Below are positions 4,675 through 5,896 of a stretch of 5,896 nt of DNA, piece after piece (within the stretch, counting starts at the first letter, position 1; each line of letters opens with the position of its first letter). The notes under the pieces were generated by a model, which did not search any database, had not been told where the DNA came from, and saw only the letters and a list, made by a program, of their open reading frames with translations. Both the position numbers and the translations under genes were made by a program. This DNA comes from Lachnospiraceae bacterium (GTDB taxonomy: Bacteria > Bacillota_A > Clostridia > Lachnospirales > Lachnospiraceae), in contig JAGCAV010000535.1 in assembly GCA_017652545.1 (NCBI GenBank), positions 1 to 5,896 on the forward strand, in the 5' to 3' direction.

Positions 4675-5896
4675 ATGAAAGCGACCGTTTTTAATTATCA
4701 AATCGTAAAAGACCCTGAGATTTTTGAACAGAACCGGCTGCCGGCCCATTCCGATCATCTTTTTTACCGGAACAGACCGGGAGACTGTGAGTACTGCCTG
4801 AACGGTCTGTGGAAATTTGCATATGCAAAGAACTACGAGCAGAGCATAAAGGGGTTTGAGGCCCCTGATTATGACTGTCACGGCTGGGATCAGATCCCGG
4901 TACCGGCCCATATCCAGCTTCAGGGCTACGACACGCCCCAGTATGTGAACACCCAGTATCCGTGGGACGGGCATGAAGATGTGCGTCCGGGACAGATCCC
5001 GGTGCGGTACAATCCGACCGCCAGCTATGTAAAGTATTTTGACGTTCCGCAGCATATGAAGGGACTGCCCCTTTTCATTTCTTTCCGGGGCGTGGAGAGC
5101 GCGTTCGCGCTCTGGCTCAACGGGCAGTATGTCGGGTACAGTGAGGACAGTTTCACGCCCGCGGATTTTGACCTGACGCCCTATATCACGGAAGGCGAGA
5201 ACAAACTCGCGGTGCAGGTATTCAAATGGTGCAGCGGCAGCTGGTGCGAGGACCAGGATTTCTTCCGGTTTTCCGGTATCTTCCGGGATGTGGTCCTGTA
5301 TGTCAGGCCCGCGTGCCATATCGAGGATCTGAGGATCCGGACGGTCCTTGACGACACATACCGGGAGGCCTCGCTTGAGCTGGATCTGAAAACAGGGACA
5401 GCCGGGGACTGTCAGGCAGAGATCACCTTAACGGACGCTGAGGGCAAAAAAGCGGCAGGCCTCATGATAGAAAGCGGAAAGATCCGCGACGGCGGCGCCA
5501 TCTCCATGGCTGTTGCGGCGCCTCATCTCTGGAGCGCGGAGGATCCGTATCTGTATGATCTGAAGATCGAGCTGCGGGACGGCAGCGGGAAAACAGCGGA
5601 GACCGTGACGGAAAAGGTGGGCTTCCGCCGGTTTGAGATCCGGGATGCCGTCATGTGCCTCAACGGAAAACGGATCGTATTCAAGGGCGTGAACCGGCAT
5701 GAGTTCTGCGCAGAGAGCGGCCGCGTAATCGATGATGAGATCATCCTCAAGGATCTTGTCACCATGAAGCGCAATAACATCAACGCCGTCCGGACCAGTC
5801 ATTATCCGAACCGGACAGCTCTCTACAGGCTCTGCGACCGGCTGGGACTGTATGTGATCGACGAGACCAACCTGGAGACGCACGGCAGCTGGGATC
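4675..5896 (+). CDS. lacZ: Beta-galactosidase (LacZ-type, GH2), 3'-truncated by window edge
   Basis: Hydrolyses terminal beta-D-galactosides such as lactose; no signal peptide, so cytosolic. The first 407 codons are present of a protein expected to be about 1000 residues. Visible parts are NRLPAHS near the N-terminus, the jelly-roll sugar-binding domain (about 40-215) with FRGVES (137-142), VGYSEDS (153-159) and EDQDFFRFSGIFRD (192-205), an Ig-like domain (about 216-325), and the start of the TIM barrel with FKGVNRHE (336-343), VRTSHYPN (372-379) and ETHG (401-404). H342, H376, E401 and H403 align by motif and spacing with E. coli H357, H391, E416 and H418. The acid/base and nucleophile glutamates lie beyond the edge. 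The start at 4675 has AAGGAG at 4659-4664, 10 nt away; an in-frame ATG at 4642 lacks a good RBS. No clear promoter is seen upstream. Related GH2 enzymes can have other specificities, but the motif set is LacZ-like. Confidence 0.95.
   Translation, partial: MKATVFNYQIVKDPEIFEQNRLPAHSDHLFYRNRPGDCEYCLNGLWKFAYAKNYEQSIKGFEAPDYDCHGWDQIPVPAHIQLQGYDTPQYVNTQYPWDGHEDVRPGQIPVRYNPTASYVKYFDVPQHMKGLPLFISFRGVESAFALWLNGQYVGYSEDSFTPADFDLTPYITEGENKLAVQVFKWCSGSWCEDQDFFRFSGIFRDVVLYVRPACHIEDLRIRTVLDDTYREASLELDLKTGTAGDCQAEITLTDAEGKKAAGLMIESGKIRDGGAISMAVAAPHLWSAEDPYLYDLKIELRDGSGKTAETVTEKVGFRRFEIRDAVMCLNGKRIVFKGVNRHEFCAESGRVIDDEIILKDLVTMKRNNINAVRTSHYPNRTALYRLCDRLGLYVIDETNLETHGSWD

Noticed and set aside
4633..5883. 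Minus-strand open frames (228, 151 and 86 codons) opposite lacZ
   Set aside because: All are antisense to a continuous LacZ reading frame with conserved motifs along its length. They lack RBS sequences and recognisable domains.

Overview
The window looks like a chromosomal housekeeping stretch from a Gram-positive, anaerobic Clostridia-type bacterium, most likely a gut Lachnospiraceae or relative. Clues are a MecA-family ClpC adaptor (a Firmicutes protein), a short clostridial 2[4Fe-4S] ferredoxin, a 'hybrid-cluster-associated' redox-disulfide (DUF1858) protein, a large GH2 beta-galactosidase, moderately GC-rich coding DNA and strong AGGAGG-type ribosome binding sites. The taxonomic call is inference from gene content; no rRNA or other marker is present.

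Layout, left to right: (1) the C-terminal four fifths of a glycogen phosphorylase (glgP, +, cut by the left edge), ending at a symmetric hairpin terminator; (2) a 57-residue ferredoxin (-), convergent with glgP; (3) a 275-bp divergent intergenic region with promoters for both flanking genes, a GTATAC-type palindrome beside the ferredoxin RBS and a perfect 10-bp hairpin in the nadE leader; (4) an ammonia-type NAD+ synthase (nadE, +), ending at a second symmetric terminator; (5) a 76-residue DUF1858 redox-disulfide protein (-) lying downstream of (6) mecA (-, GTG start, near-consensus promoter); (7) a 207-bp divergent region with a GC-rich repeated patch; (8) the N-terminal 407 residues of a LacZ-type beta-galactosidase (+), running off the right edge.

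The genes do not form one pathway. GlgP (glycogen mobilisation) and LacZ (lactose or beta-galactoside hydrolysis) are carbohydrate metabolism. Ferredoxin, NadE and the DUF1858 protein are redox or cofactor functions. MecA is a proteolysis adaptor. The arrangement is two convergent pairs, each closed by one hairpin that can serve both strands, and two divergent pairs with promoters between them. I found no RNA gene, mobile element, CRISPR array or prophage feature, and no convincing undescribed system. The most noteworthy non-coding items are the nadE leader hairpin, whose right arm could alternatively pair with the start codon region, and the palindrome in the ferredoxin promoter/leader.
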